A stretch of 64,000 nucleotides of DNA from Acanthosepion pharaonis (taxonomy: Eukaryota > Mollusca > Cephalopoda > Sepiida > Sepiidae), in contig CAHIKZ030005641.1 of the NCBI GenBank assembly GCA_903632075.3, forward strand, positions 1,002,501-1,066,500, written 5' to 3'. Shown in pieces: positions 21,842-32,639 of the stretch. Under the pieces are notes generated by a model. That model saw nothing but the letters and a program-made list of their open reading frames with translations, had not been told where the DNA came from and ran no database searches. The translations under genes were made by a program, and so were the position numbers. The first letter of the stretch is position 1. Every line of letters starts with the position of its first letter.

Positions 21842-22175
21842 ATGATCCGTTCCTTGTACCACGGTGATTGTCCAAGGTTGAACCAATAAAGATGAACTCG
21901 AACACAGGTATGGAATAACACAGATATATTACAAACAGGAAAATATACAGAGACGTGTTAGTATGAACAATAAGGTTTAGTAGAGAGAACAATGTAGTCT
22001 CGACCAGTATCACTATGCCAATGTCTTGCAGTAATTGTCTGAACGCGACTCTGTTTCGGACTGCCTCTGACTCGACTCTTGACTCGACTTGAACTACTCA
22101 CTCCTTGCCTACTCCTGACGCGCAGTATTTATTAAGTATGGAATAGTTCATTATTATTTTTATGGATAAGATCCC

Positions 22176-22181
<6 letters not shown>
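21838..22181. mobile_element. Solo-LTR-like segment, 344 bp
   Basis: Begins TGTTATGATCC and ends GGATAAGATCCCATAACA, giving the TG...CA ends and short inverted termini of retroviral-type LTRs. The interior is GC-richer. Both sides are microsatellite, so no clean target duplication can be read and no internal coding region is attached. Confidence 0.4.

Positions 22182-22240
<59 letters not shown>
22179..22240. repeat. (AC)n-(AT)n microsatellite
   Basis: Sits directly at the 3' end of the minus-strand LINE-B copy that starts at 22241. Confidence 0.95.
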
Positions 22241-22244
<4 letters not shown>

Positions 22245-22830
22245 CCTTTCACACCACAAGCAATGTGATAATGTCACTAGAACGCAAGTGGGGTTACAGG
22301 GAGTGAAAGTGAAAGAGAATAAGAAAACTGAGAATGGGGAGGATTGAGAAAATGACAAAAATGAAACAGGGTTCAAGAAGACAAGATGGCGACTGATCTT
22401 GCATTTAAATTTTTGAACTTTGTAGTTATCAGGGAATCAGGAATCGAGACAGTGTTCCACAGGTAGGAAGTGCAAGAAAAGAAATATTAAAATAGAAGTG
22501 GCGGTTGCTGGTAGCGTGTTTGACTGTAAAACTTAAGACCTAGCTGCAAATCTAGTGGCACCATTAAACTGATGCAGTAGAGGTACCAAGAAAAAAAAAC
22601 TCGTCAAAGCAGTTGCCATGAAAATATTTGTAGAAAAGAACAGGGTGAAGCCACGTCCTGATGCCTGGCCAGAATCGATTTCATTACAGATCCTTCTTTG
22701 AATTTTGTGAAGAATCTCGAGATTTACAGCAGAAGCACCAGGCCAGATATGGCAACAGTATTCAAGGCACGGATGAATAGTAGCTTTATAAATATGCAAG
22801 CTATATTCACTGACTGCATTACGTACCCTA
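22241..22830 (-). mobile_element. LINE-B C-terminal coding region and 3' UTR
   Basis: Minus frame at 22533-22799 reads YKATIHPCLEYCCHIWPGA, then NLEILHKIQRRICNEID, the C-terminal region of jockey-like non-LTR elements. The TEVERYNRH-type tail is frameshifted. The 3' UTR (22241-22380) has CATTGCTTGTGGTGTGAAAGG at its end, next to the microsatellite tail. Confidence 0.85.
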
Positions 22831-23384
22831 GAAATGTCAACTGTCGCATTCTGATGTTAATTATGGGTCCTTTTCTGTTTCCATTGGCTCTAAAACATCG
22901 TTGTGGTTACTTGTTCGATCCATGTTTTCTCAGCATTCTTCAATAAGACTACATTTCTTCAAGTCTTCTGTGAGGAGATTGTCCAGCATTCATTACCATA
23001 TAACAGGACTGACATTACATAATGATTAAGTTCCTTTTGTTTTTAATGAGAAATGCATATGAAATCAAAATTAATTATTTAAAATTGTCTAATTAAACAG
23101 TATACTTTGAGGCAAAATTAGAGTGTAATAGAATAATTGCACATTAATTTCTTTTCTATCCAACTACTGTCAACCTAAAAAAATCTTTTGGAGCGAATTA
23201 AAATTTAAAAATCTCTAATATTATATCTAATTTTTCAGTCTGGTTGTCAGTCATTGTACACAACTGAATTAAAGCTCAGTTTGCCGATATATTTTTTAGG
23301 ACGAAACTTCGTCCGGTATAATGCTTAAGAGCCAGTCTTTTTAGAGGGTTAATGAACGTGGTGCTATGAAACTAAGAGGAGTTG
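22831..23384. other. Unassigned stretch
   Basis: 22840-23010 has the look of a decayed coding repeat but could not be placed. The rest is AT-rich. Confidence 0.35.
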
Positions 23385-23655
23385 GACAAAAGTGGAGATT
23401 ATAAGTATAGGCAGGGACTAAGCTTTGACTTTAAGAGGTTACGGTTGTAGTTTTCAGAGAAGCATCCCTGTAGGAGTTTATTCTGCTGATTAACAATTCC
23501 CGGGCAGAAGCTGTCTGAATAGAATTTTCCCCTTACAAGTGGAATACGGGGGAAAATATAGCTGATTGAGCTCTGTGGACGTAGCATGACAAATTCTATC
23601 TGTAAAGTTCTGCACTGATGAAACTAAAGAATGCAGGTCATCTGTACATTTCCCA
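23385..23655 (-). mobile_element. LINE-B C-terminal coding tail
   Basis: Minus frame reads GCFSENYNRNLLKSKLSPCL, preceded by SISYIFPRIPLVRGKFYSDS, matching the LINE-B tail (FPRT..LWNSLP...YNLNLFKSRV) with substitutions. Confidence 0.7.
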
Positions 23656-23679
23656 TAGAAATGAGAATATCAAAATACG

Positions 23680-24025
23680 AAGGCACGTTAGAAGGCACGT
23701 TAGAATAGCGAAAGCTGCCTTCTAGAGGTTAAGCAAAGTAATAAGAAACAGGAAATCTTATTTTAGAAACAAAGAGTGCTGAACTACTATGTAATATTCC
23801 TCCTCTTATATGGCAGTGAATGATAGACAATCTCATCACAGATGGGGAAGAGCCTTCAGGTTCTACAGAAGGATGCTGGGATTACCATGGACTGAACATG
23901 TGAGCAACGAGGATGTTTTATAGAAAATCTGCAGAGATACAGTTTTGGGGTTAAATTCATAAAACAAACGGGTTGTTGACAGGAAGCTGTGAAGAGCCAT
24001 GGCAAAATTATCTACTGAAGGGTCT
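23680..24025 (+). mobile_element. LINE-A 3' coding fragment
   Basis: Pieces read RIAKAAF, RLSKVIRNRKS, NYYVIFLLLYGSE and TISSQM in LINE-A order, ending with the GKLW..-like tail near 24000. Frameshifted. Confidence 0.7.
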
Positions 24026-24159
24026 GATTTGAATTCTAATCAGTTTTGTTAAATTAATTCATAGATAATCGCAGATCATAAAGAATCGTTTCTTTTTTTT
24101 TCTGTTTAGGCTAATTTTTTCATTTATTTTATATTATACCAAGTTCCCCACAGAGAATA

Positions 24160-24360
24160 CGTGACTCTAGCCTAGTGGATTCGTTCATTTATTTTCTGGT
24201 GTAGTAATTGTGAGTTTAATCCCTGGGCCGGGAAGTGTATACTTGGATTTAGTGGAAACGGACGAACAATAATTGAGTACTACTAAAAATAACGATATCC
24301 CTAGATATAGGCGCTTGGATGAGAACAGTCGACATCCGTAGATTAAATAAAGGGCTCACT
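24160..24360 (+). repeat. tRNA-derived SINE candidate
   Basis: CTAGCCTAGTGGATTCGTTC and GTGAGTTTAATCCCTGGGCC fit degenerate A and B boxes about 45 bases apart. Only one copy was seen in the window. Confidence 0.4.
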
Positions 24361-24459
24361 TCGAAATTCATTGTAGGTTACCCAGATCAAAACGTTGCGA
24401 AAACAACAGCAGAAACGAGAACAATAGTCTGGATGTAAATAGTGTAAATAATGATATCT

Positions 24460-25115
24460 CCACATGACAGAAAGTGTTTTCATTTATTTTATATGACTGA
24501 TTTAATCATTTATTTAATATGAATTATTTTCTTTTTTTGATATATATATGGCTATTTTTTCTTTCATTTAATTTATACGGATATTTTTTCCATATATTTT
24601 ATTTATCTGATTTTCTTTCATTTATATTATAGATTTTGTTCATATATTTTATATGGATGATTTTCATTTTTTAAATAGCTGATTTTTATTTTTTATGTGG
24701 CTTATCTTTCTTTTATTTTATATGGATGATTTTCTTTCATTTATTTTATATGGACGATTTTCTTTTTTATATAGCCGATCTTTCTTTCATTTATTTTATA
24801 TGTTATTATTTTTTTTTTATTTTATATTGATGATATTCTTTTTTATATGCCTGATCTTTTATTTGTTTATTTTATATGGCTGACTTATCTTTCATTTATT
24901 TTATATGGATGATTTTTCATTTTATATGGCTAATCGTTTTTTCATTATTACATATGACTGATGATATTTATTTTATATGGATGATTTTCTTTTTTTTTAT
25001 ATGCCATATCTATCATTTATTTAATTTATATAACCAATATTTTCAATTATCTTATATGGCAGATTTATTTCTTTTTATCTCATATGATTTACTGATTTAT
25101 CTCTTTACCATGAGC
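24460..25115. repeat. T-rich minisatellite, unit about 35-40 bp
   Basis: Fifteen or more irregular units built on CATTTATTTTATATGG, GATGATTTTCTTT and TATGGCTGAT. Long plus-strand open frames here (rich in Phe, Ile, Leu) are by-products of the repeat. Confidence 0.85.
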
Positions 25116-25598
25116 AACGGTTACTATGTTCTTGTCTTCTCAATTATAATATTGGTATAGGTCGAACTTTGGAAATTTCTCCTCTCACGAGGTCTGATGC
25201 CAGATATTATTTTTTTTTATCTTTGTAGGAGACGCGCATCTGTCTCGAGGTCACTTGATGGGTCATCTAGAAATGTCATGGTTTGCTGACGTCAGATTGC
25301 GCCTTTGTACTTTTCATTGTTACTCCAATGTGAAAATGCTGCCTCAGGTACCGGTCTTCATTTCTCAAGCATCACTTGATTATCGTTCCTGCCCCAAAAT
25401 GTTAGAAACCGGAAATGATATTCATGAAAATTATGAGTGATTTAGAAGTGTCCTAATCGTTTTAGCAACTTGATCCGACTGCCTGAAATGAAATAGCATT
25501 TAATTTATAAAAGCGATTCCTTGTCTGTTTTGTTCAGTACAAATGTCTTGATGTCGATATTACAGCTTAGTCAATTATTAGCATTTAGCGAGTGGTGT
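25116..25598. other. Unassigned stretch
   Basis: A 61-codon open frame at 25255-25440 has no recognisable motif. Confidence 0.4.
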
Positions 25599-25599
25599 G

Positions 25600-25840
25600 G
25601 CTTACAGCCATATTATGTTGAAACACTAGTTCACGTCCAATCGACAAAGTTTCTTAACGTCGGTGACCGCTTGGAAATACCATTTCCTGTAGCTTGGATG
25701 TGTGGGTGGTGTAATAAATAACAGCTTGAAATGAGAAATCCGAGAGCCGAGTTCGAATTACAGTCGGGTTCGTTAATTAAGCTTAAAAGAAAATACCCTT
25801 GAGCGAGCATGAATCAAAAAGAGATATAAACGTCCTAACG
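25600..25840 (+). mobile_element. Composite 5S-tRNA SINE with deletion in the 5S part
   Basis: CTTACAGCCATATTATGTTG to TTCTTAACGTCG to GTGACCGCTTGGAAATACC is 5S-like but lacks the segment between AACGTCG and GGTGACC. The tRNA-like half follows (GGGTGGTGTAATAAATAAC, GAGCCGAGTTCGAATTACAG). Confidence 0.8.
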
Positions 25841-26089
25841 TGTCAAATCCGCTCCCTACCAGCACGCATTTGGCTAGTGCTGTAGAGTAATCGTCCCTTC
25901 TTCCCCCATGAATATGGTGATGGTCTACGTCCAATAAAAGACCTTCACGGGCTGAGAAATAACCTTTTTCCAGTTACATTTATCAGAATCGAAAAATATT
26001 GATTTTCTATCGATTCAGAAGAGGGTAAATGAGAGTAAATAAATCTTAGAATCAACACTTTCTGATCTGTAAATGTAAATAATCTGATA

Positions 26090-26345
26090 ATCAACACTTT
26101 CGCCATAACAAATCTTTAGGATTTTCACACTGCCTTCTGCTCATGCTTGCTTGTAGGTGGCACTATTGTGGTCACATGATCAAAGTTCGAACTTAGTCCC
26201 ACCAGTTTTTTACTGCAGTTACAGTGTAAACATGGCCGCTCCGCTAGTAGTATGCACTTGTCAGGCCACTTTTAAACTTCTCGATCTGCTCATACACTCT
26301 TCTATGCGATAATGTACTGAAGCCGTATTGTGTCAAAAGCATTTG
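26090..26345. mobile_element. Mariner-derived palindromic element, copy A (deleted)
   Basis: CTTTCGCCATAACA start, then GTAAACATGGCCGCTCCGCTAG as in copies B and C. It jumps directly into the far arm (CGATCTGCTCATACACTCTT matching 44700-44720), so the middle is deleted. Confidence 0.7.
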
Positions 26346-26367
26346 ATATATAAATAGAGTAAATATA

Positions 26368-26369
<2 letters not shown>

Positions 26370-26418
<49 letters not shown>
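26370..26418. repeat. (TA)n microsatellite
   Basis: TA array between copies A and B of the palindromic mariner element. Confidence 0.95.
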
Positions 26419-26420
<2 letters not shown>

Positions 26421-26446
26421 AGTGTATGTGTGTGTGCGTGTGTGTG

Positions 26447-27085
26447 TCAAAAATTATCCGCACTTTTGCCATTAATTTCTTCGGGTTTGTCACGCTGACT
26501 TTTCTCATGCGAGCTTATATTTGGTCCGGTGATCGAAGTTTGAGCTTAATCGGGCCATTTTTCTTCATGCTTTTACAGTGTAAACATGTCCGCTCCGCTA
26601 GCCGTGTACACCAAACAGAAACAAAGAGCAGTGATCCGAATGTTCAGAAAACCTGCGATGACATCGGTGATAACTCGCCGGTTTGCCATTACCATCTCTC
26701 GATCTTGCGGAATCTTCTCGTTAGTGGTGAAAGTTGAAGGGCGTCCTGCTCGTTCTCCCTGCGTCACGCTTGTACGGGCACTTTTAGCTTTTAGATCCAT
26801 TCATGCACACTTCATTTACATTATCACCGTATTTTGCTAAAAATCTGATGAATTTCAACACCTGACAGACCTTCCAACAAGAGAAATCGGATCAGGACTC
26901 TTTGTTCCCCTTTGGCGAACACTGCCAGCTTGGAGGACATGTCACTACAGCCAGAAAACTGCCAGGATCAAGCTCAAGCATCAATCCCGTGACTACAATA
27001 GTGCCAACTATAAGCATACTTGAGCAGAAGTCAGCGTGACAAATATAAAGATATGTTAGTGTGAAAGGGGGGATAATTTGGACTT
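26447..27085. mobile_element. Mariner-derived palindromic element, copy B, 639 bp
   Basis: Ends pair as TTTGTCACGCTGACTT with its inverse over about 65 bp, and similarity continues for about 200 bp into each arm. Both arms carry a transposase start: plus-strand MSAPLAVYTKQKQRAVIR at 26586-26639, and minus-strand LAVFAKGEQRVLIRFLL near 26900-26935. The minus frame continues EGLSGVEIHQIF, then GERAGRPSTFTTNEKI, the mariner N-terminal domain. The catalytic domain is absent, so the element is non-autonomous. Confidence 0.85.
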
Positions 27086-27089
27086 ATCA

Positions 27090-28425
27090 TCGTAAAAATT
27101 CCGTGTCAAATCGATCTCTGACTTTTACAGAGTTATCTGCACTTACATTTTCATTTACAAGTGTCAAAGCTAAAACTGCCAATGAAGCATAACCAAGCGA
27201 TGCAGTTTTTTTTTGTTTTTGTTTTTTTGTATCTGGTAACTGTCTTTGTTAGTGGCTTACTTCCCACAGGCTGTCGAATGTTGATTTTCAAGGCACGCAA
27301 ACTTTCAAGATGGCGAAAACTGACGTAAAAATGCTTAATTTTTCTCCTTTCATCTTTTTTGGACTAAACTGAACTTCGTAAATTATTACAAGAACCAAGG
27401 TAATATTTTAGCAAAATGGACCAAAGAAATATGCATACATTATTTAAATGTTGACAACCTTTCAACATAGGTATTTCGTCTTTTGTTTATAGATGTACGC
27501 TCCTGTATTATGTGATTGATCCATCTTTATTGCTTATACCTGTGTACTTACTGACTGTGGCTCGGCTGCTACCTGTCGGATAGTGAATTATTGATGAAGC
27601 TTTCTCACCCATAACTTATTTGTTCTTGCTCAGAGTTGTAAAGGCAGGGCTGACGGTTGGCTGAGTATAGCGAATAAATCTATAACCAAGTAACTTGACA
27701 ACAGAGTCAGAAGTATTATGAACCCAAAACGAATCTAGTGGAAACCAACTTGAAATAATTGAAAAGTAGTCTATCTATATAAATATAATCCGGAATAAAA
27801 GTAGACCCGTGCACGTGTACAGATGAACTGGTTTGCAAAAGTATTTCTTCCCCTTTAACAATATGTATATAGTTTAGAACTAAATAAATACACTTACTTT
27901 TAAATACCCCTGTTTTTATCTATAGAAATGCTTGCTTAAAAGCCGCACTCGGTGCCTACTTTTAAGCTAGCTCCTGCCGAGGGACTAATTGAGCCTCCGA
28001 CCCAAAACTAAATGGACCTCTGTTTTAGCTTAGAATACAGCAATGATAATTTTGAAGAAAATAACTATAAAATTCTCAATTCAGTTCAATTTATGGAACT
28101 TCAAAACCTCACTGTAACTATGATTGGACCTATAAGTCCAATACCGGCCAAAAGATCGATTCCGGTCGAAATTCCAATTCAGGCCATAAAACTGACTTCT
28201 TCAAATCTCAGTCTCTGCGAAACTTCAAAATCTCACGTCACGAATCCTCTCACTTTAATTCTGATTCCTAAGCATTTTCAAGAAGTAAGATTTCTTTCCG
28301 TAATTCGCGATGTTTTGGAGATATTTTAAACTGAAATTAAAAGAAAAAAATTAAATTCACAAAGTTTTGTGTTACTTTAAACTCAATAGAAATTTGAAAC
28401 TTTTAAAATATTCCAATAGAATTTC
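27090..28425. other. Unassigned stretch
   Basis: A 105-codon open frame at 28012-28329 (plus) has no recognisable motif. A loose TTCCGGTCGAAATTCC repeat lies at 28140-28190. Confidence 0.4.
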
Positions 28426-28427
28426 TA

Positions 28428-28575
28428 TATAGGACGCGGGTTCGATTCCTTTTGGAGAACGCATATTTTCTACGAAATTTCTCGAACATTCAGACCCGTA
28501 AATATAAGTAATATTGTTTAATTAAAAAAATAGAGCATTTACGTAAATAATTTGTATCTATTAAAATAACTTATA
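28428..28575 (+). mobile_element. tRNA-like fold-back element, 3' part
   Basis: GACGCGGGTTCGATTCC (B box), then CGAACATTCAGACCCGTAAA, then GAGCATTTACGTAAATAATT and TGTATCTATTAAAATAAC follow the same order as the 18.1-18.5 kb element. 5' half missing. Confidence 0.7.
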
Positions 28576-28580
28576 AACGG

Positions 28581-28596
28581 AATATATATATATATA

Positions 28597-28678
<82 letters not shown>
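28581..28678. repeat. (TA)n-(TG)n microsatellite
   Basis: About 80 bases of TG after a short TA run. Lies at the 3' end of the minus-strand LINE-B copy at 28680. Confidence 0.95.
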
Positions 28679-28679
<1 letters not shown>

Positions 28680-28682
<3 letters not shown>

Positions 28683-29030
28683 GAGGAATATTGACATATT
28701 TAAATCTTTGAAGATTATAGTTATCAGAAGCTGTTGGAATTGAAGACGCGGTTACATTGAACTGTTTCGACAGTGAAAGTGTGGGACCGAGATGCCAAAC
28801 TAGTAGCACGCTTAAATTTATGCAGTTGGGATACCAATGAAAACCAGAGCAGTTACCATGAAAATATTTCTAGAAAAGACATCAAATCTGTGTGAAAGTG
28901 ACTAGAGTCGAGATGCCAGATCAGGACCTATCACATTTTTTAATTTTGTGGAGAACCTCGAAATGAACAGCAGGGGCACCAGACCATATATGGCAACTGT
29001 ATTCAATGCAAGGATGAATGGTTGATTGGT
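28680..29030 (-). mobile_element. LINE-B C-terminal fragment
   Basis: Minus strand reads C-IEY-CHIWSGAPAVHFEVL near 28930-29010 and WHLGPTLSLSKQFNVTA downstream, matching the LINE-B tail region. Confidence 0.7.
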
Positions 29031-29039
29031 AGATTTTAA

Positions 29040-29150
29040 GGATGGAAAAGACAAAACTGAATAGAAAGCTGTGGGGAAGTCAAAGAGAACAATCATACAA
29101 CATTTGAAGCTGTGTAGAGCCATTATTCCTACATCAAAAACGGACATGGT
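29040..29150 (+). mobile_element. LINE-A terminal fragment
   Basis: AGCTGTGGGGAAGTCAAAGA and GCTGTGTAGAGCCATTATTC resemble the extreme LINE-A end seen at 6990-7025 (GTTGTGGAGAGCCATGATTG). Confidence 0.4.
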
Positions 29151-29184
29151 ACTTTAAAAAATGAAAGAGAATCAAACGCAGTAG

Positions 29185-29445
29185 GACATGCTGTTTGGCA
29201 TTTCCAAGTGGTCACCCATCCCAAGTAGTGACTATTTTCGAGGCTGCTTAACTTTGGTAATAAGAAAAAAAGACTCTTTTCGGCGGAAATTTCACCGTTA
29301 ATTTCTTCTTTTTTGTATTAAACTATCCTGACACAAAGCTACAAGTTATTTACAGTACTTGTCTTAGTTCAACGATTACTATCTAAATACAGATCAGGTT
29401 CAATGCTGCTTAACTTTTAATATAACTGGTGATGGTGGAATAGAA
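29185..29445 (-). mobile_element. 5S-derived SINE head fragments
   Basis: 29195-29255 (CATTTCCAAGTGGTCACCCA, GCTGCTTAACTTTGG) and 29393-29440 (CAGGTTCAATGCTGCTTAAC) are two separated 5S-like pieces, the second possibly a duplicated part. Confidence 0.6.
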
Positions 29446-29879
29446 CAGTGAATTTTTGCCATATAAGCGTATATAAATAGTGACAACTGAAATGCTACCT
29501 CGCTTCATTGATTTCAGTTTGTGGCTAAATAAAGTTTATTTTTTTGATTAGTGATCAACCCTTTGTAGCTTATTTAAAGCTAGAAAATAATTTAAAATTT
29601 AATTTAATTTTTTTTAATAGTTTAGTGACACAAGTCATTAGTTGGAGAGACATATGTAGTATTTGTGCATTGCTGGTTATAACGAAGCGAACGGATATAG
29701 AAACTCTGCTCTACCATTGAAGAGATTTCTGTTAGCCCATGCATTAAAGAAATACAAAAAATGTACTCACTACTACAGCTCACGCATTACGAAGTGCTTC
29801 ATTTACTTGTGTAATCTTAGCGTGTTTTTTTTTTTTTTTTTTTACAAAAATGATTAGTGGATAATGTCATGAAGCCATT

Positions 29880-29927
<48 letters not shown>

Positions 29928-30085
29928 TATGCGTTACATATCGAAAAAAAACACTGTCATGAATTAACTTTAGTACAATTCTGTATAATTTCCTAAATGT
30001 AATTTTATTTATGAACTATAAAAGCATATCCTATAGATAAATTTGTAGTTATAAATTTAACAAAAATTATATATGGAATTATTCA
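29446..30085. other. Unassigned AT-rich stretch with (AAT)n
   Basis: Holds a T-run at 29826-29843 and an (AAT)n array at 29880-29926. Otherwise nothing recognised. Confidence 0.5.
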
Positions 30086-30089
30086 AGAT

Positions 30090-30740
30090 GGTAGGAAACG
30101 TTTTAAAAAAAATTATTTACTAAAATAAAGTAAAGTTTTATTGCAATTTCTGATGGTAGCTAACACAAAACAACACGTCAATATAAAAGGGATAAAATAT
30201 CCCTGCTAGGAGTGAATGTGTTAGTAAATTTCAATTTATTCAATGAAATAGAGCACAAGTAGTCTTATATAACAGTTTCCAATGATAACATAAAAGGCAT
30301 TATTTAAGGAATCAAATATCCAATGTAGCAGTGAATGTTTTCATTCATTGTATTTTGAAAAATACAATCTAAATAGTTTTATATAGCAATTTATAATGAT
30401 AACTAATAAAAACATGAATAGTAATATGCCACGGTTCAAATTTCCAACTTTAGTACTGTGACTGTGTTATTAAATTTAATTTTATGTCAAAGTAAAATTG
30501 ATGTCGCCTTATAGACAAAATTCCAATGGTAACTAACCGAAACAGATGGCAATATGTAAGGTTTCAAATAGCCAAATTGTTGGTGAACGTTTTAATATAT
30601 TTAATTTTATTCACCAAATTAAACATAATTATTTCTATATAGCAATTGCTTATGGTAACTCTAGCAAAAACAGGTGGAATTATGTATGGATTTAAATATC
30701 CAACGTCACAGTGAATGGGTTAATTTGTGGTTATTTTTCT
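30090..30740 (+). repeat. Satellite-like tandem array, unit about 125 bp, five units
   Basis: The unit start GTGAATGTNTTANTAAATTT recurs at about 30212, 30331, 30458, 30583 and 30711 (spacings 119-128). Other conserved blocks are TTATATAGCAATTT, AATGGTAACTAAC, AAAACAGATGG and CAAATATCCAAC. Units are diverged. Confidence 0.85.
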
Positions 30741-31248
30741 TATAATTTCTGACGGAAACATTAAAGACAGAAAAACACATTACTGGGTCTTATATTACTA
30801 CTGTCAGCATTGCCCGGCGAAGACCAAGCATTTTATCCCTTCTTTTTGTGAGAATACGTAACTGGTAATTAAAAGGAAAAAAAAAAGAAATGGAGGATTT
30901 TTCTTGAAAATTGGCAGACACATTAACTTGATTCTCCTATGGTCTGTTCAAGCGTCATATACCATTAAATTTTCAGCGCTCTGCTAAAAGGCGAATTTTA
31001 GCACGCCTGGTCTCACAAATCAATGCCAATTCGATTCTTAAGGGGTGACTTACTGTGCACCTACCATAGAACTATGCGAAGAAAGTTAATCCAACAATAT
31101 GTTGACTTTCACATTAACCTCTTAATTTAATTTATGCTTAATAATTAATAAATATAAGAGTTTCCTACCATAAAGATAGTTTAGTAAGCTTGTCCCATTG
31201 TAGAGAGCTCAATCCTCACAGAGTATCTAACCCTATTGCACTTTGGTA
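30741..31248. other. Unassigned stretch
   Basis: Nothing recognised. Confidence 0.4.
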
Positions 31249-31249
31249 G

Positions 31250-31595
31250 ACACTTCGATGTGGTTAAATGGGTAGCAATCTTGCCTCGCTAAATCAATTA
31301 CGACTGAGTAGCGAGTTCGATCCACGTTAGCTGTTCTGTACTTTCGGGCTCGTGCAACATCTAAACTACGCTTAGTAATTTGCTGCTGCAACGTAAAGGT
31401 ACTATTAGTCGTTTCTTTATAAGGAAATAGTCGGCATTCTTTACTAGACTCCCTTTAAATTCATATAATCCTTGTCTTAAATACTTTTTCAGGAAAATAA
31501 CCTTCTCAACTCCAGTAGATGTTATCACTCTTTCATATACTGACAGCGGTTTCCTTCCTACAATTTTATGTGAAGTGGTGCGAAATTCAACATCT
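31250..31595 (+). mobile_element. tRNA-headed SINE (TTCTTTATAAGGAAA family)
   Basis: Head GATGTGGTTAAATGGGTAGC and GCGAGTTCGATCCACG (A/B boxes), then ACATCTAAACTACGCTTAGT (shared with 36455-36590). It continues into TTCTTTATAAGGAAATAGTC, TTCAGGAAAATAACCTTCTC and GTGCGAAATTCAACATCTTC, shared with 43.1-43.6, 37.5 and 56.95 kb. Confidence 0.65.
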
Positions 31596-31829
31596 TCAAG
31601 TACATAATTACATAAAATGACACAATTAACATTTTCTTACTTTTTTTTCACCCACTACAAGGCTTGAGAGTCATTCCTCGTAAAATTATACAGTCATAAT
31701 GTTATCGATGAATGATATCTCATATATTTGAATACTTTGTATTGTACTAATGGAAGGCATTTTTCACTATTCCAATGCGTCTTCTAGTTTTTCAGGATAA
31801 TTTTCAGTCGCCGTTGATAAAACTTCACA

Positions 31830-32110
31830 GATGTTTGGTTTGGTTTGGTTGACGGCATATCAATCTCAATGGGTTATTTAATGCCAACAAGATTTTTTTT
31901 AAATGCATTGCTGGTAATATTATTTTTCAAAAATGTATTGCAAGGTAATAATGTACTTCTGCTAATAACATTTTCAAAAAAAAAGTATTGCTGGTACAAA
32001 AAAACCTATATTTACACATTCATAGTGATTTGACCCCAGTTTGGGGGTTAACTATTTGCCCATAGCTGGACCTGGGAACACCAGCAATTAAGAGATAGTT
32101 CCACCCTCCG
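31830..32110 (+). mobile_element. GCTGGTAAT-repeat element, short copy
   Basis: Left part GGTTGACGGCATATCAATCT, then three or four irregular units of the GTATTGCTGGTAAT repeat, then GTGATTTGACCCCAGTTTGG and TTTGCCCATAGCTGG. The flanks match the inverted copy at 9045-9345 and, more weakly, the expanded array at 11.8-12.4 kb. Confidence 0.7.
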
Positions 32111-32465
32111 CAAAACCTCTTGATCAGAAGTCTTGCTGCTGGATGTAGTTTATCGTCTTACCCAGGATGCGTATGTAGTTTATCGTAATACTCAGTACGT
32201 TTAATTTTCTTTACTTCCCTGATTAAAACGTTTCCAGTTTTTATCTCACACCATGGGCTGTCTTTTTGGTAACTACCTTCGATTCTGTATCCTTTCAAAT
32301 GATGCTTCGTCCTTTCTTCTCGCTTTCATTTACTAGATTGTTTAAAATTTACCACACTTCAACGCATCCATAATTTGAAATCATTTATATAGTTAAATGC
32401 ATTAGCAATTTATCCTGCTAAGCCATTATATACATACATTATATGTAATAATGCTTTGAGTATCA

Positions 32466-32466
<1 letters not shown>
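32111..32466. other. Unassigned stretch
   Basis: Nothing recognised. Confidence 0.4.

Positions 32467-32529
<63 letters not shown>
32467..32529. repeat. (TA)n microsatellite
   Basis: Pure TA array with AGCATTATTAC-type sequence on both sides in inverted orientation (CAAAGCATTATTAC at 32539; GTAATAATGCTTTG at 32445), making a short palindrome. Confidence 0.95.
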
Positions 32530-32533
<4 letters not shown>

Positions 32534-32639
32534 ATAGTCAAAGCATTATTACAAACGCATTGTGACAAGTATGACATCTACAATCTCGTAAAATGTCAGG
32601 GTTTGATGTTTATAAGCAAGTAAGCCGGCTGCGTGTTAT

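Noticed and set aside
24695..25160. Possible membrane protein from hydrophobic open frames
   Set aside because: Frames fall in the T-rich minisatellite and change phase from unit to unit.
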